Assembly: GCF_049532965.1 (NCBI RefSeq)
Contig: NZ_CP186694.1
Span: 1,364,001 to 1,428,000 of the forward strand
DNA: 64,000 nucleotides
Source of the DNA: Roseateles sp049532965
GTDB lineage: Bacteria > Pseudomonadota > Gammaproteobacteria > Burkholderiales > Burkholderiaceae_C
Reading direction: 5' to 3'
The translations under genes were made by a program, and so were the position numbers. Positions within the stretch are counted from its first letter, which is position 1, and every line of letters starts with the position of its first letter. The notes below the pieces were generated by a model. The model saw nothing but the letters and a program-made list of their open reading frames with translations. It was not told the origin of the DNA and did no database searches. This document shows, in pieces, positions 35,870-45,352 of the stretch.

Positions 35870-38299
35870 ATGAAGCGCAACATGGACGCGGTGCGTCCGG
35901 GCCTTCGGCTGGCCAGTTCCGCCACGCTCGCCACTTCCGGCGCTTCGGCCGTCTCTGCCGCGATGTCGGCCACGATGGCGGCCGCCGTGCTCGTCCTGGC
36001 GGGTTGCGGCGGTGGCGGCGGAGGTGGCGACAGCACCCCGGCGCCCGTCAGTACCGGCGCGCCCGGCGGGGCGCTGGCGCCGGTCCCGGCTCCGGCTCCG
36101 GCGCAGCCCGCATCGGAAGCCGCCTCATCGCCCTCGCCGGTAGTGGCGGCGCCCGCGCCGGCACCGGCCGCGAGCGCCGCCGACACCACGCCGCGGCCGA
36201 TGACCTGGACGCAGGCGCGGTGGGGCGGCGGCGGCTACGTGACCGGCGTGATGTTCCATCCGGCGCTGCGCGGGCTCGCGTACGCGCGCACGGACGTCGG
36301 CGGCCTGTACCGGCGCGACCCCGGGTCGACCGCATGGATCCCGCTCAACGACGACCTCGGCCGTGCCGACGCGGACCTCCAGGGCGTGTTCTCGATGGCG
36401 GTGGACCCGGCCGATCCGGACAAGGTCTACATCGCCACCGGCATGTACCTGCCCGACTGGGCCCATCTGGCCGCGGTGTTCCGCTCCACCGACCGCGGGG
36501 CGACCTGGCAGCGCACCGACCTGCCGATCCGGCTCGGCGGCAACAGCGACGGCCGCGGCGCCGGCGAACGCCTGGCCGTGGATCCGCTGCTCGGCTCGGT
36601 GCTGTTCCTGGGGACCAACCAGGACGGCCTCTACAAGTCGACGGACAGCGGCGCGACCTGGACGAAGGTGCCGGGCTTTGCGCCGAGTTCGGTCAGCTTC
36701 GTGATGTTCGATCCCGGCAATCGCGCGCCCGGTTCGGCCACGCCGACGCTGTACGCCGGCATCGCGTCCACCACCGGCAGCACGCTCTACCACTCGACCG
36801 ATGGCGGCGCCAACTGGACCGCGATCAGCGGCGGCCCGAGCGGCCTGATGCCACAACGCGCGGCGTTGGCCAGCGACGGCCAGCTGTACGTGACCTACGG
36901 CAACGGGCCGGGGCCGAACGGCGTCACCAATGGCGCGGTGTGGAAGCTCGACACCGGCACGCTGGCCTGGCGCAACGTGACCCCGTCCGTGCCGAACCCG
37001 TCCGGCATCGCCTTCGGCTACGCCGGCGTCAGCGTCAGCAAGGCCAATCCCCGGCAGGTCATCGTGTCCACGCTGGACCGCTGGTCCATGGGCGACGACC
37101 TCTATCGCTCCAGCGATGGCGGCCTCACCTGGACGGCACTGGCCGCCAGCAGCAAGCGCACGGCCGACCGCCATGCCTGGATGACGGCCCTCGAGGGCGG
37201 CTCGCTCGACGGCCGCGTGGGGCACTGGATCACCGATGTCCAGATCGATCCCTTCGATCCCGATCACGCGCTGTACAACACCGGCGCGGGGATCTGGGAG
37301 ACCGGCAACCTCACGGCCGCCACGCTCAACTGGACGCCGGGCGTGGACGGCCTCGAGGAGACCTGCATCACCGGCATGGTGTCGCCCCGCGAAGGCGCGC
37401 ACCTGATGGCGACGATGGGCGACGTCGGCGGCGTGCGCTACGACACCGACTTCAGCGACAACCGCGGCTACTTCCCCAGCCACAGCAGCGGCACCAGCGT
37501 GGATGTCGCGGAACAGGACCCGAACGTCGCCGTCTACACCGCGTTCAAGAGCGGCAGCGCCGCTGGCGGCTTCCTGTCGCGCGACAACGGCGTCAGCTGG
37601 TCGCCGATGTCCGCCAGCCCGGTGCCGGCCAGCCAGAGCGATCCTGGCCTCATCGCGATCTCCGCCAAGGGAACGGCGATCGTCTGGGTGCCGGCGCGCG
37701 CGTCGGCGTCCTATTCGATCGACGGAGGCAAGACCTGGACGGCGTCGACCGGTTATCCGACGGCGACCGACGGCTTCAGCGCGGACTTCCCTCGCCCGGT
37801 CGCGGACCGCGCGGTCGACGGCGTGTTCTATACCTATGACTCGGCCACCGGCCGGCTGCTGGAGAGCGCGGACAACGGCAAGACCTTCACCGCGATCGCG
37901 ACCGGCCTGGACGTGCTGCCCTCCTACGCCGCCACGCACAGGCTGGTCTCGATCCCCGGCGCCAAGCGCCGCGACCTGTGGCTCGCGACGCCGAACGGCC
38001 TCACGCATGTCGACGGCGTGTCGGCCGCGCCGTCGAAGGTGGCAGGCGTCGACGTCGCCTATGCGCTGGGCTACGGTGCGCCAGCGGCCGGCCAGACCTA
38101 CCCGGCGCTCTACCTCGCCGGAACGGTCAAGGGCAGCTACGGCTTGTGGCGGTCCGACGACCGGGCCGCAACCTGGACGCGGCTCTCCGATGCGCGGCAC
38201 CAGTTCGGCTCGGTGGGCTGGATCACCGGCGACGCGCGCATCCCGGGACGGGTCTACCTCGGTACCGGCTGCCGCGGCGTGATCGTCGGCGATCCTTGA
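35870..38299 (+). CDS. GH74 endo-xyloglucanase lipoprotein
   Basis: 809 residues. A lipobox (VLVLAGC) at about 45 is followed by a seven-Gly run and a Pro/Ala/Ser-rich linker to about residue 105, consistent with display on the outer membrane. The catalytic part is two seven-bladed propellers with BNR-type Asp-box repeats (STDRGATW, STDSGATW, SSDGGLTW). Expected catalytic residues are Asp142 (RTDVGGLYR) and Asp456 (ITDVQIDPF). GH74 enzymes are near-exclusively xyloglucan-active, which is the strongest single indicator of the substrate of this locus. ATG 35870 was chosen over GTG 35864. Confidence 0.93.
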   Translation: MKRNMDAVRPGLRLASSATLATSGASAVSAAMSATMAAAVLVLAGCGGGGGGGDSTPAPVSTGAPGGALAPVPAPAPAQPASEAASSPSPVVAAPAPAPAASAADTTPRPMTWTQARWGGGGYVTGVMFHPALRGLAYARTDVGGLYRRDPGSTAWIPLNDDLGRADADLQGVFSMAVDPADPDKVYIATGMYLPDWAHLAAVFRSTDRGATWQRTDLPIRLGGNSDGRGAGERLAVDPLLGSVLFLGTNQDGLYKSTDSGATWTKVPGFAPSSVSFVMFDPGNRAPGSATPTLYAGIASTTGSTLYHSTDGGANWTAISGGPSGLMPQRAALASDGQLYVTYGNGPGPNGVTNGAVWKLDTGTLAWRNVTPSVPNPSGIAFGYAGVSVSKANPRQVIVSTLDRWSMGDDLYRSSDGGLTWTALAASSKRTADRHAWMTALEGGSLDGRVGHWITDVQIDPFDPDHALYNTGAGIWETGNLTAATLNWTPGVDGLEETCITGMVSPREGAHLMATMGDVGGVRYDTDFSDNRGYFPSHSSGTSVDVAEQDPNVAVYTAFKSGSAAGGFLSRDNGVSWSPMSASPVPASQSDPGLIAISAKGTAIVWVPARASASYSIDGGKTWTASTGYPTATDGFSADFPRPVADRAVDGVFYTYDSATGRLLESADNGKTFTAIATGLDVLPSYAATHRLVSIPGAKRRDLWLATPNGLTHVDGVSAAPSKVAGVDVAYALGYGAPAAGQTYPALYLAGTVKGSYGLWRSDDRAATWTRLSDARHQFGSVGWITGDARIPGRVYLGTGCRGVIVGDP

Positions 38300-38391
38300 C
38301 GCCGCGGCGGGTCCCTGCCCCATCGTCACTTGGTCGTACGCTGGTCGTCCTCTTTCCCCCATCACCGCTCCTAACTCATTCAATTGTTCGC

Positions 38392-39921
38392 ATGAAGCAG
38401 TTCTTCTCCACCTTCGCTGTTGCCCTGTCGTTCGTCGCGGGGGCGGCTTCGGCCCAGTCCCCCTCATCGGGCGCCGCGGCGCAGGCACGCCTGGAGCTCG
38501 ACCAGGACGCCGCCGGCCCCGTGATCGAGCCGGCGGTCTATGGCCATTTCGTCGAGCACATGGGCACCGGCGTCTACGGTGGCATGTGGGTCGGCCCCGA
38601 GTCGTCGATCCCCAACACGCGCGGCTGGCGCAATGACGTCGTGCAGGCGTTGCGTCAGGTCGGCATTCCGGTGATGCGCTGGCCCGGCGGCTGCTTCGCC
38701 GACGACTACGACTGGCGCGACGGCATCGGCGATCCGGAGAAGCGCCCGGTGCGCGTGAACCGCTGGTGGGGCGGCACGGAGAACAACCGCGTCGGCACGC
38801 ATGAGTTCATGGACCTGGTGGAGCAGCTCGGCAGCGAGGCCTACCTGGCCGGCAACATGGGCTCGATGCCGCCGCGGGCGCTGAGCCAGTGGCTCGAGTA
38901 CATGACCGCCGACGGCAAGTCCACGCTGGCGGAGGAGCGGCGCAAGAACGGCCGCGACAAGCCGTGGAAGGTGAAGTACGTCGGCGTCGGCAACGAGAGC
39001 TGGGGCTGCGGCGGGAACATGCGCGGCGAGTACCAGTCCGACCTGCACAACCGCTACGCCACCTTCCTGGGCCAGGTCGTGCGCGTGGCGTCGGGCGACG
39101 GTGAAGGCAACGACGCGCTGGTCGATGTGCTGATGGCGCGTTCCGGCAAGCACATGGATGCGTTCACGCTGCACTACTACACGATCCCCGGCGACTGGTC
39201 ACGCAAGGGCGAGGCGACCGGCTTCGACGCGCAGGCCTGGGCACGGACGCTGAAGTCCGCGATGGGCATCGACGGGCGCATCGAGGCCGTGTCGCGCATC
39301 ATGGACAAGCACGACCCGAAGCGCCGCATCGCGCTGTATGTCGATGAATGGGGCAGTTGGTACGACACGCCGCCCGGCGCGCCAGCGCTGCATCAGCAGA
39401 ACTCGCTGCGCGACGCGATGATCGCGGCGCTCTCGTTCAATGCCTTCCATCGCCACACCGACCGCGTGCGGATGGCCAACATCGCGCAGATGGTCAACGT
39501 GCTGCAGGCCATGGTGCTCACCGACGGTCCGTCGATGGTGCTGACGCCGACGTACCACGCCTTCGACCTGTACCGGCCCTTCCGCGGCGCGACGCCGCTG
39601 CGCGCCACGCTGCAGACGCCCCGCTTCAGCGTCGGCGACGTCGAGCTGCCGTCGGTCGACATGAGCGCGGCGCGCACGCCGGACGGACAGGTCGTGCTCG
39701 CCCTCGCCAACCTCGATCCGAAGCGCCCGGCGCAGGTGGCCACCGGTCTCAAGCGCGCGGCGCGCGGCCGCCTGCTGACCGCGTCCGCGATCGACGCGCA
39801 CAACACCTTCGCGCAACCGCGCGCGGTGGTGCCGGTGCCTTTCGACGCGAAGCCGGGCAAGGACGGGCTGACGCTCCAGCTGCCGCCCGCGTCCCTGGTC
39901 GTCGTCACGCTGGCGCCCTGA
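38392..39921 (+). CDS. GH51 alpha-L-arabinofuranosidase, secreted
   Basis: 509 residues with a Sec signal (FVAGAASA-QS). GH51 barrel motifs are YGHFVEHMG, RWPGGCFADDYDW, GVGNESWG with acid/base Glu202 and YVDEWGSWYD with nucleophile Glu319. The C-terminal beta domain is present. It could remove arabinofuranose from arabinoxyloglucan (Solanaceae-type) or from arabinoxylan/arabinan. A 92-bp gap with two TGGTCGT copies separates it from the GH74 gene; it may have its own promoter. Confidence 0.92.
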   Translation: MKQFFSTFAVALSFVAGAASAQSPSSGAAAQARLELDQDAAGPVIEPAVYGHFVEHMGTGVYGGMWVGPESSIPNTRGWRNDVVQALRQVGIPVMRWPGGCFADDYDWRDGIGDPEKRPVRVNRWWGGTENNRVGTHEFMDLVEQLGSEAYLAGNMGSMPPRALSQWLEYMTADGKSTLAEERRKNGRDKPWKVKYVGVGNESWGCGGNMRGEYQSDLHNRYATFLGQVVRVASGDGEGNDALVDVLMARSGKHMDAFTLHYYTIPGDWSRKGEATGFDAQAWARTLKSAMGIDGRIEAVSRIMDKHDPKRRIALYVDEWGSWYDTPPGAPALHQQNSLRDAMIAALSFNAFHRHTDRVRMANIAQMVNVLQAMVLTDGPSMVLTPTYHAFDLYRPFRGATPLRATLQTPRFSVGDVELPSVDMSAARTPDGQVVLALANLDPKRPAQVATGLKRAARGRLLTASAIDAHNTFAQPRAVVPVPFDAKPGKDGLTLQLPPASLVVVTLAP

Positions 39922-40030
39922 TCCCGCACGGCGGCCAGGACGCACCGAACGTTTTCCTCAACGCCCTCTCCTGGCTGATCCCATGGGGGATCGCCGGGCC
40001 GGGCATTTTCATCGCACGAAAGGGAGAACC

Positions 40031-41191
40031 ATGAGAGCTGTTCTATCGGCGTTGCTCCTGGCCGCCGCGGCCTGGTCCGGAGCAGCCGCGCAGGCGCAGT
40101 CCCCACAGGGCTGCGGCAATGGCGCGGCGGACTGTCCGAACGCGCGTCCCAAAGCCATGCGAGACCTGACCAGCCTGCAGCTGTCGACGCAGATGGCGCC
40201 GGGGTGGAACGTCGGCAACTCGCTCGACGCGGTGCCCGCGGAGACCTCGTGGGGCAACCCGCCGGTGTCCCAGCAACTGATGAACGCGGTGAAGGCCGCC
40301 GGCTTCAAGAGCGTGCGCATTCCCGTGACCTGGAACCAGTACGCCGACGCCCAGGGCAACATCACGCCCAGCTGGATGGCGCGCGTCACCGAGGTGGTGA
40401 ACTACGCCCGCAATGCCGGTCTCTACGTGATCCTGAACACCCATCACGAAGGCGACTGGCTGGTCCCGACCTACGCGAGGCAGTCGAGCGCCAATGCGCG
40501 CCTGGCCCGCATCTGGACGCAGATCGCCAACAACTTCAGGAACTACGACGACTACCTGCTCTTCGCCGGCACCAATGAAGTGATGGTGTCGGGCGACTAC
40601 GGCCCGCCCACGGCCGAGTACCAGAACGTGCAGAACGGCTTCAACCAGGTGTTCGTCGACGCTGTGCGCGCCACCGGCGGCAACAACGCCCGGCGCCACC
40701 TGGTGGTGCAGACCTTCAACACCAACATCGACCACGGCTACAACGGCTTCGTGAAGCCCAACGACACGGTGGCCAACCGGATGTTCGTGGAGGTCCATTA
40801 CTACGATCCGTGGAACTTCGCGCTCAACGCCAACAGCAACATCTGGCAGTGGGGATCGATCGCCACGGACCCCGCGGTGACCGAGACCTGGGCCAATGAG
40901 GCCTATGTCGACGGCCAGTTCCAGAAGATGAAGACCCGCTTCATCGACGCCGGCCTGCCGGTGCTGATGGGCGAGTACGGCGCCATCCTCAAGTCCGAGT
41001 ACGACCCTGCCGGCACCTATCGCAAGTACTGGACCCAGTACGTGACCCGCTCCGCGTTCCAGCGCGGCGTCGTCCCGGTGTGGTGGGACAACGGCTACGG
41101 GTCCAACCACCAGTTCGGGCTGTTCAACCGGTCCACGGGGGAGCAGCTCTTCCCGGATCTGGTCAGCACCATCGTCAACAGCGCCAGGTGA
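40031..41191 (+). CDS. GH5 endo-beta-1,4-glucanase/xyloglucanase, secreted
   Basis: 386 residues with a Sec signal ending near AAAQA-QS. The single GH5 domain opens with MAPGWNVGNSLDA, continues with IPVTWNQY, acid/base Glu183 (GTNEVM), HYYDPWNF and nucleophile Glu315 (LMGEYGA). The form resembles subfamily 4, which holds many xyloglucanases. AAGGGAGA just before ATG 40031 is a strong ribosome-binding site. The stop overlaps the first possible start of the next gene (TGATG). Backbone cleavage of xyloglucan or cellulose-like glucan in periplasm or outside. Confidence 0.9.
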   Translation: MRAVLSALLLAAAAWSGAAAQAQSPQGCGNGAADCPNARPKAMRDLTSLQLSTQMAPGWNVGNSLDAVPAETSWGNPPVSQQLMNAVKAAGFKSVRIPVTWNQYADAQGNITPSWMARVTEVVNYARNAGLYVILNTHHEGDWLVPTYARQSSANARLARIWTQIANNFRNYDDYLLFAGTNEVMVSGDYGPPTAEYQNVQNGFNQVFVDAVRATGGNNARRHLVVQTFNTNIDHGYNGFVKPNDTVANRMFVEVHYYDPWNFALNANSNIWQWGSIATDPAVTETWANEAYVDGQFQKMKTRFIDAGLPVLMGEYGAILKSEYDPAGTYRKYWTQYVTRSAFQRGVVPVWWDNGYGSNHQFGLFNRSTGEQLFPDLVSTIVNSAR

Positions 41192-41268
41192 TGCGAGCGC
41201 CGGCCGGGTCGACCCCGGCCGGCCCGCCCTGGCGCCCATTCCGTCGGCCCACCTCCGCTCCCGTCCTC

Positions 41269-42960
41269 ATGCAAGCACCCTCCTCCCGCTTCCGTCCGGC
41301 CCAGGCTTCCTGGACCCGCCGCTCCTTTCTCCAGGCCGCCGCCGCTGGCGCCGGCACGGCCGCGCTCATGCCGTCCCAGGCTGCTCCGGCAGCGGCGCCC
41401 TTCGCACCGAACTGGGACTCGCTGGTCGACGGCTACCGCACGCCGGACTGGTTCCGCGACGCCAAGTTCGGCATCTGGGCTCACTGGAGCGCGCAATGCG
41501 TGCCCGAGATGGGCGACTGGTACGGGCGCAACATGTACATCCAGGGTCACTGGCAGTACGACCATCACGTGAAGACCTACGGTCATCCGTCCAAGGTCGG
41601 CTTCATGGAGATGCAGAACCGCTGGAAGGCCGAGAACTGGGACCCCGACGCGCTGCTCGACCTGTACGTGAAAGCCGGCGCGAAGTACTTCGTCGCGCTG
41701 GCCAACCACCACGACAACTTCGACAACTACAACTCCCGGTATCACGCCTGGAACAGCGTGCGTGTCGGCCCCAAGCGCGATTTGATCGGGGCATGGGCCA
41801 AGGCGGCACGCGCGCGCGGCCTGCGCTTCGGCGTCAGTAACCACGCAGCCCATGCGTGGCACTGGTTCCAGACCGCGTATGGCTATGACGCCGAAGGACC
41901 GCTGGCCGGCCAGCGCTATGACGCCTTCCGGCTGACGAAGGCCGACGGCCGCGGCACCTGGTGGGACGGCCTGGATCCGCAGGATCTCTACACCGGCCGC
42001 AACATCGTCGTGCCCGACGGCTTCAGGACCATCCGTTCCGCCACGGCCTGGCACGACGAAAACACCCGCCACTGGGACGAGAAGCCGCCGCTGCAGAACC
42101 CGGCGTTCACGCGGCAGTGGTTCCTGCGCTGCCGGGACCTCATCGACAGCTACCGGCCGGACCTCGTCTACTTCGACAACTCCGGCCTGCCGCTGGGCCA
42201 GGCGGGACTGGACATCACCGCGCATTACTACAACGCCAGCATGGCGTGGCACGGTGGCAAGCTCGAGGCGGTCGTCAACGCGAAGGTGCTGCCGCCCGAG
42301 CGCCGCGCGGGCGTGGTCGAGGATGTCGAGCGCGGCTTCCGCGAGAACATCGAGCCGCTGCCGTGGCAGACCGACACCTGTCTCGGCGACTGGCACTACA
42401 ACCGCGGCCTCTTCGACAACCACGCGTACAAGTCGGCTGCCACGGTTATCCACCGCCTGTGCGACATCGTCTCCAAGAACGGCAACCTGCTGCTGTCGGT
42501 GCCGCTGCGGGGCGACGGCACGATCGATTCGGACGAGCGCAAGATCCTCGAGGAGATCGCGGCCTGGATGGGCCGCAATGGCGAGGCGATCCATGGCACG
42601 CGGCCCTGGCGTGTCTACGGCGAAGGTCCGACGCGGGTGGCGGGCGGCATGTTCAGCGAAGGCACGTCGCAGCCACTGTCCGCGGAGGACATCCGCTTCA
42701 CGACGAAGGACGGCGTGCTGTATGCGATTGCGCAGGGCTGGCCGAAGACCGGCACGCTCCGCATCGCCGCGCTGGCGCAGGACTCGGCGCTCGCGCCGGG
42801 GGCGATCGAGCGCATCGAGGTGGTGGGCTCGACCGACAGCGTGCCCTTCAGCCGCAGCCGCAAGGGCTTGGAGCTGCGCCTGCCCGAAGGCCTGGCGGGC
42901 ACGCCCGCGGTGGCATTGAAGATCCGCGGCAGTGGGCTGGCGACGCCATCGAGTCCCTGA
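41269..42960 (+). CDS. GH29 alpha-L-fucosidase with Tat signal
   Basis: 563 residues from ATG 41269. A twin-arginine motif (TRRSFLQ) and hydrophobic stretch predict Tat export to the periplasm. GH29 motifs: FRDAKFGIWAHW, KYFVALANHHDNFDNY, RFGVSNH and expected nucleophile Asp303 in DLVYFDNSG. A C-terminal beta domain follows. It removes terminal alpha-L-fucose from xyloglucan side chains and could also act on alpha-L-galactose, the structural analogue that replaces fucose in some xyloglucans. ATG 41191, overlapping the GH5 stop, is an alternative that adds 26 residues. Confidence 0.9.
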   Translation: MQAPSSRFRPAQASWTRRSFLQAAAAGAGTAALMPSQAAPAAAPFAPNWDSLVDGYRTPDWFRDAKFGIWAHWSAQCVPEMGDWYGRNMYIQGHWQYDHHVKTYGHPSKVGFMEMQNRWKAENWDPDALLDLYVKAGAKYFVALANHHDNFDNYNSRYHAWNSVRVGPKRDLIGAWAKAARARGLRFGVSNHAAHAWHWFQTAYGYDAEGPLAGQRYDAFRLTKADGRGTWWDGLDPQDLYTGRNIVVPDGFRTIRSATAWHDENTRHWDEKPPLQNPAFTRQWFLRCRDLIDSYRPDLVYFDNSGLPLGQAGLDITAHYYNASMAWHGGKLEAVVNAKVLPPERRAGVVEDVERGFRENIEPLPWQTDTCLGDWHYNRGLFDNHAYKSAATVIHRLCDIVSKNGNLLLSVPLRGDGTIDSDERKILEEIAAWMGRNGEAIHGTRPWRVYGEGPTRVAGGMFSEGTSQPLSAEDIRFTTKDGVLYAIAQGWPKTGTLRIAALAQDSALAPGAIERIEVVGSTDSVPFSRSRKGLELRLPEGLAGTPAVALKIRGSGLATPSSP

Positions 42961-43035
42961 AGCTCGCGGCACACGCTCGCCAGCGCAAGACCCGTAACAG
43001 AGTGCATGAGGTAGAGGGCCGTGATGACTTGATGT

Positions 43036-43060
43036 GAGCGCGTTCGTAAAAGCGCGGCTC
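43036..43060 (+). terminator. weak hairpin after GH29
   Basis: GAGCGCG (43036-43042) can pair with CGCGGCTC (43053-43060) with one bulge and an AT-rich loop, 76 bp after the GH29 stop. No T-run follows, so termination is uncertain. Confidence 0.25.
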
Positions 43061-43113
43061 GGCGGCGGCGGGACCCGGCGGCGCCGGCAACTCAAGCTTC
43101 ACAAGGCCGACAC

Positions 43114-45300
43114 ATGACCGCACCGCGCGAGTCCTCTCCTCCCTTTTCCCGGCGAGCGTTCGTCGCAGGCCTGGGCGTTCTGCCCGCGATGCCGCTGCTG
43201 GCCAGCGGTCCGGCGTCGGCGCGGACCGCCGCCGCGCCGGCCTCGGTCAGTGGCGTCTTCCGCCATCCGGGCCTGCTGCTCACCGACGCGGACTTCAAGC
43301 GCATCCGGGACCACATCGCGGCCGGCCAGCAGCCGTGGACGGGCTGGTGGAACAAGCTCTGCGCCGACCGCGCCGCCTCGCTGGAGGGCCAGCCCAATCC
43401 GCAGGAAGGGGTTTACCGCGCCGACAACAGCAAGCACGCGATGTACCGCGACATCCAGCGCGCGTGGTGCCTGGCCCTGCGCTGGAGGCTGTCGGGCGAC
43501 CCGCGGTATGCCGACAAGGCGGTGGAAACGCTGGACGCCTGGTCGGGCAAGCTGAAGGTGATCGGCACCGTGCCCCCGGGATCGACGGCCCATGACGATC
43601 ACACCTTCATCCTGCTGGCCGGTATCCAGGGGCACCAATGGGCACAGGTGGGGGAGATCCTGCGTGGCTACCGCGGCTGGTCGCCCACGAACCTGGCGCG
43701 CTTCCAGCAGATGCTCTCGACGATCTTCGCCCCGATCTCCGCGTGGTTCCTGAGCGAGGGGCGCCCGGGCTCCCATGCGAACTGGGAACTCGCGTCGCTG
43801 TGCGGCGCGCTGGCGATGGGCGTGTTCTGCGACAAGCCGGAGCTGTACCGGCTGGCCTGCGACGTCTACGCGGGCAACAACCGCGGCAAGCTCCGCAGCT
43901 TCGGCAACGGGTCGATCGTGCATGGCGTCTACTACATGCACCCGGGTCATCTGGGGCAGTGGGAGGAGAGCGGCCGCGATCAGGGGCATTCGACGCTGGG
44001 CATGTCCCTGGGCGGCGACCTGCTGGAGATGGCCTGGAACCAGGGCGACGACCTCTACGGCCTGCACAACAATCGCTTCCTGGCCGCGGCCGAATATGTG
44101 GCCCGCTCCAACCTGCTGGACGACAACGGCCGCCCCTACCCCATGCCCTATGCGCGGGAGCACAACCCGCCGGAGCCCCATCCGTCGATGTGGACGCAGG
44201 TGAACCAGTCGTTCCAGCACGGCCGGAACGCGTGGGAGCCGATCTACAACCACTACGTCAATCGCATGGGACTGGCGGCGCCCAACGTCGCGCGCATCAC
44301 GGCGCAGGTCGAGCCGAACTACTGGTCCGCGGGCAGCGATGACATGGTGTTCCCGACACTGACGCACCGCCGTCCCGCCTACGCCGGGCCGATGAAGCCG
44401 GCGTCCGGGCTCATCGCGCCCTTGCGCGACGGCCGTCCGATGCTGTCGTGGTGGGGCAGCGTCGGCGCGCGCGCCTACGCGGTCAAGCGCGGCGCCACGC
44501 CGGATGGTCCGTTCAAGCCCCTGACCACGATCGCGGCCAACCAGTTGCTCACCTGCACCGACACGCCGCCCAACGGTGTCTGGTACTACCAGGTCACCGC
44601 ACTCGGCAGCGATGGGGCCAGTGGCAGTTCCAACGTCGTGCGGGTCGCCCTGCCGGGCGAAGCGCGACTCTCGATGCCGCTCAACGGCTTGAACGGCACA
44701 GGCACGAAGGGCACGCTCCGGACACCGGCTGGCGAATGGTCCCCGGTCGAAGGCAAGCTGCTGGACGGTGCGACGTGGGGCGAGGGACGCCGCGTCGACC
44801 AGACCGACAAGGCGATCGTCTTCGACGGCAAGAAGGCCGGCCTGCAACTGCCGGCCGGCATCTTCGGCGACCTGGACGACTTCACCGTGTCGATGTGGGC
44901 GTACGCGAATTCGCTGCACTGGGACAGCGCGCTGCTCTACGTGGGCCAGGACGAGTTCTCCGCCCTGGCCCTCGTGCCCAAGACCGGCGGCGGCATGCGC
45001 TTCACGATCTTCGGCGCCAGCTACAAGGACGCCCGCTTCGCGGAGGCGCCGGACTTCATGCCCATCCGTCGATGGGTGCATGTGGCGGCGACGCTGCGCG
45101 GCGACACCGCGCGGCTGTACCTGGACGGCAAGGAAGTGACCCGCGTCGATGACGTGCTGCTGTCGCCGCGCCAGGTGGGCGATCAGGTCGCCTTCGTGGG
45201 ACGCGATTGGCGGCACCCCTCCTTCGATGGCCGGGTCCAGGACCTGCGCGTCCATGCGGGCGCGCTCGGTGCCGCGGAGGTGGCCGCGCTGGCCAGGTGA
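43114..45300 (+). CDS. alginate-lyase-fold protein with C-terminal LamG domain, substrate unknown
   Basis: 728 residues. A Tat-like signal (SRRAFVAGLGVLPA) leads to an alpha/alpha-toroid of the alginate-lyase type (about 55-400) with HPGLLLTDADFKRIRDHI, NSKHAMYRDIQRAW, SHANWELASLCGA (Asn/Trp-Glu near the usual catalytic Asn-His region) and HGVYYMHPGHLGQWEESGRDQGH. A fibronectin-III-like region (about 430-510) and a LamG/concanavalin-like domain (about 530-725) follow. Similar toroids are found in polysaccharide lyases acting on uronate glycans, but the exact family and substrate cannot be set here. Presence in a xyloglucan cluster is odd because xyloglucan has no uronic acid backbone. Confidence 0.75.
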   Translation: MTAPRESSPPFSRRAFVAGLGVLPAMPLLASGPASARTAAAPASVSGVFRHPGLLLTDADFKRIRDHIAAGQQPWTGWWNKLCADRAASLEGQPNPQEGVYRADNSKHAMYRDIQRAWCLALRWRLSGDPRYADKAVETLDAWSGKLKVIGTVPPGSTAHDDHTFILLAGIQGHQWAQVGEILRGYRGWSPTNLARFQQMLSTIFAPISAWFLSEGRPGSHANWELASLCGALAMGVFCDKPELYRLACDVYAGNNRGKLRSFGNGSIVHGVYYMHPGHLGQWEESGRDQGHSTLGMSLGGDLLEMAWNQGDDLYGLHNNRFLAAAEYVARSNLLDDNGRPYPMPYAREHNPPEPHPSMWTQVNQSFQHGRNAWEPIYNHYVNRMGLAAPNVARITAQVEPNYWSAGSDDMVFPTLTHRRPAYAGPMKPASGLIAPLRDGRPMLSWWGSVGARAYAVKRGATPDGPFKPLTTIAANQLLTCTDTPPNGVWYYQVTALGSDGASGSSNVVRVALPGEARLSMPLNGLNGTGTKGTLRTPAGEWSPVEGKLLDGATWGEGRRVDQTDKAIVFDGKKAGLQLPAGIFGDLDDFTVSMWAYANSLHWDSALLYVGQDEFSALALVPKTGGGMRFTIFGASYKDARFAEAPDFMPIRRWVHVAATLRGDTARLYLDGKEVTRVDDVLLSPRQVGDQVAFVGRDWRHPSFDGRVQDLRVHAGALGAAEVAALAR

Positions 45301-45330
45301 CCGGCCGGCTCGCTGGACCCTGACTCGACC

Positions 45331-45352
45331 TTGTTGGCCCCTTGTTGGCCCC
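45331..45352. repeat. two tandem copies of an 11-bp unit between convergent genes
   Basis: TTGTTGGCCCC occurs twice in direct tandem (45331-45341, 45342-45352), immediately before the GH16 stop codon. It could be a short replication-slippage product; no function is evident. Confidence 0.5.

Noticed and set aside
32632..36189. A 1,185-codon minus-strand open frame opposite the first TonB receptor
   Set aside because: Same reason: compositional shadow of a receptor gene with signal peptide, plug and terminal Phe on the plus strand.
38320..38365. Two TGGTCGT copies before GH51 considered as FadR-type sites
   Set aside because: They lack the ACCA half and are direct rather than inverted repeats.
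45331..45352. Tandem 11-bp repeat considered as a start of a CRISPR or attachment site
   Set aside because: Only two units with no spacer and no nearby integrase or cas gene.
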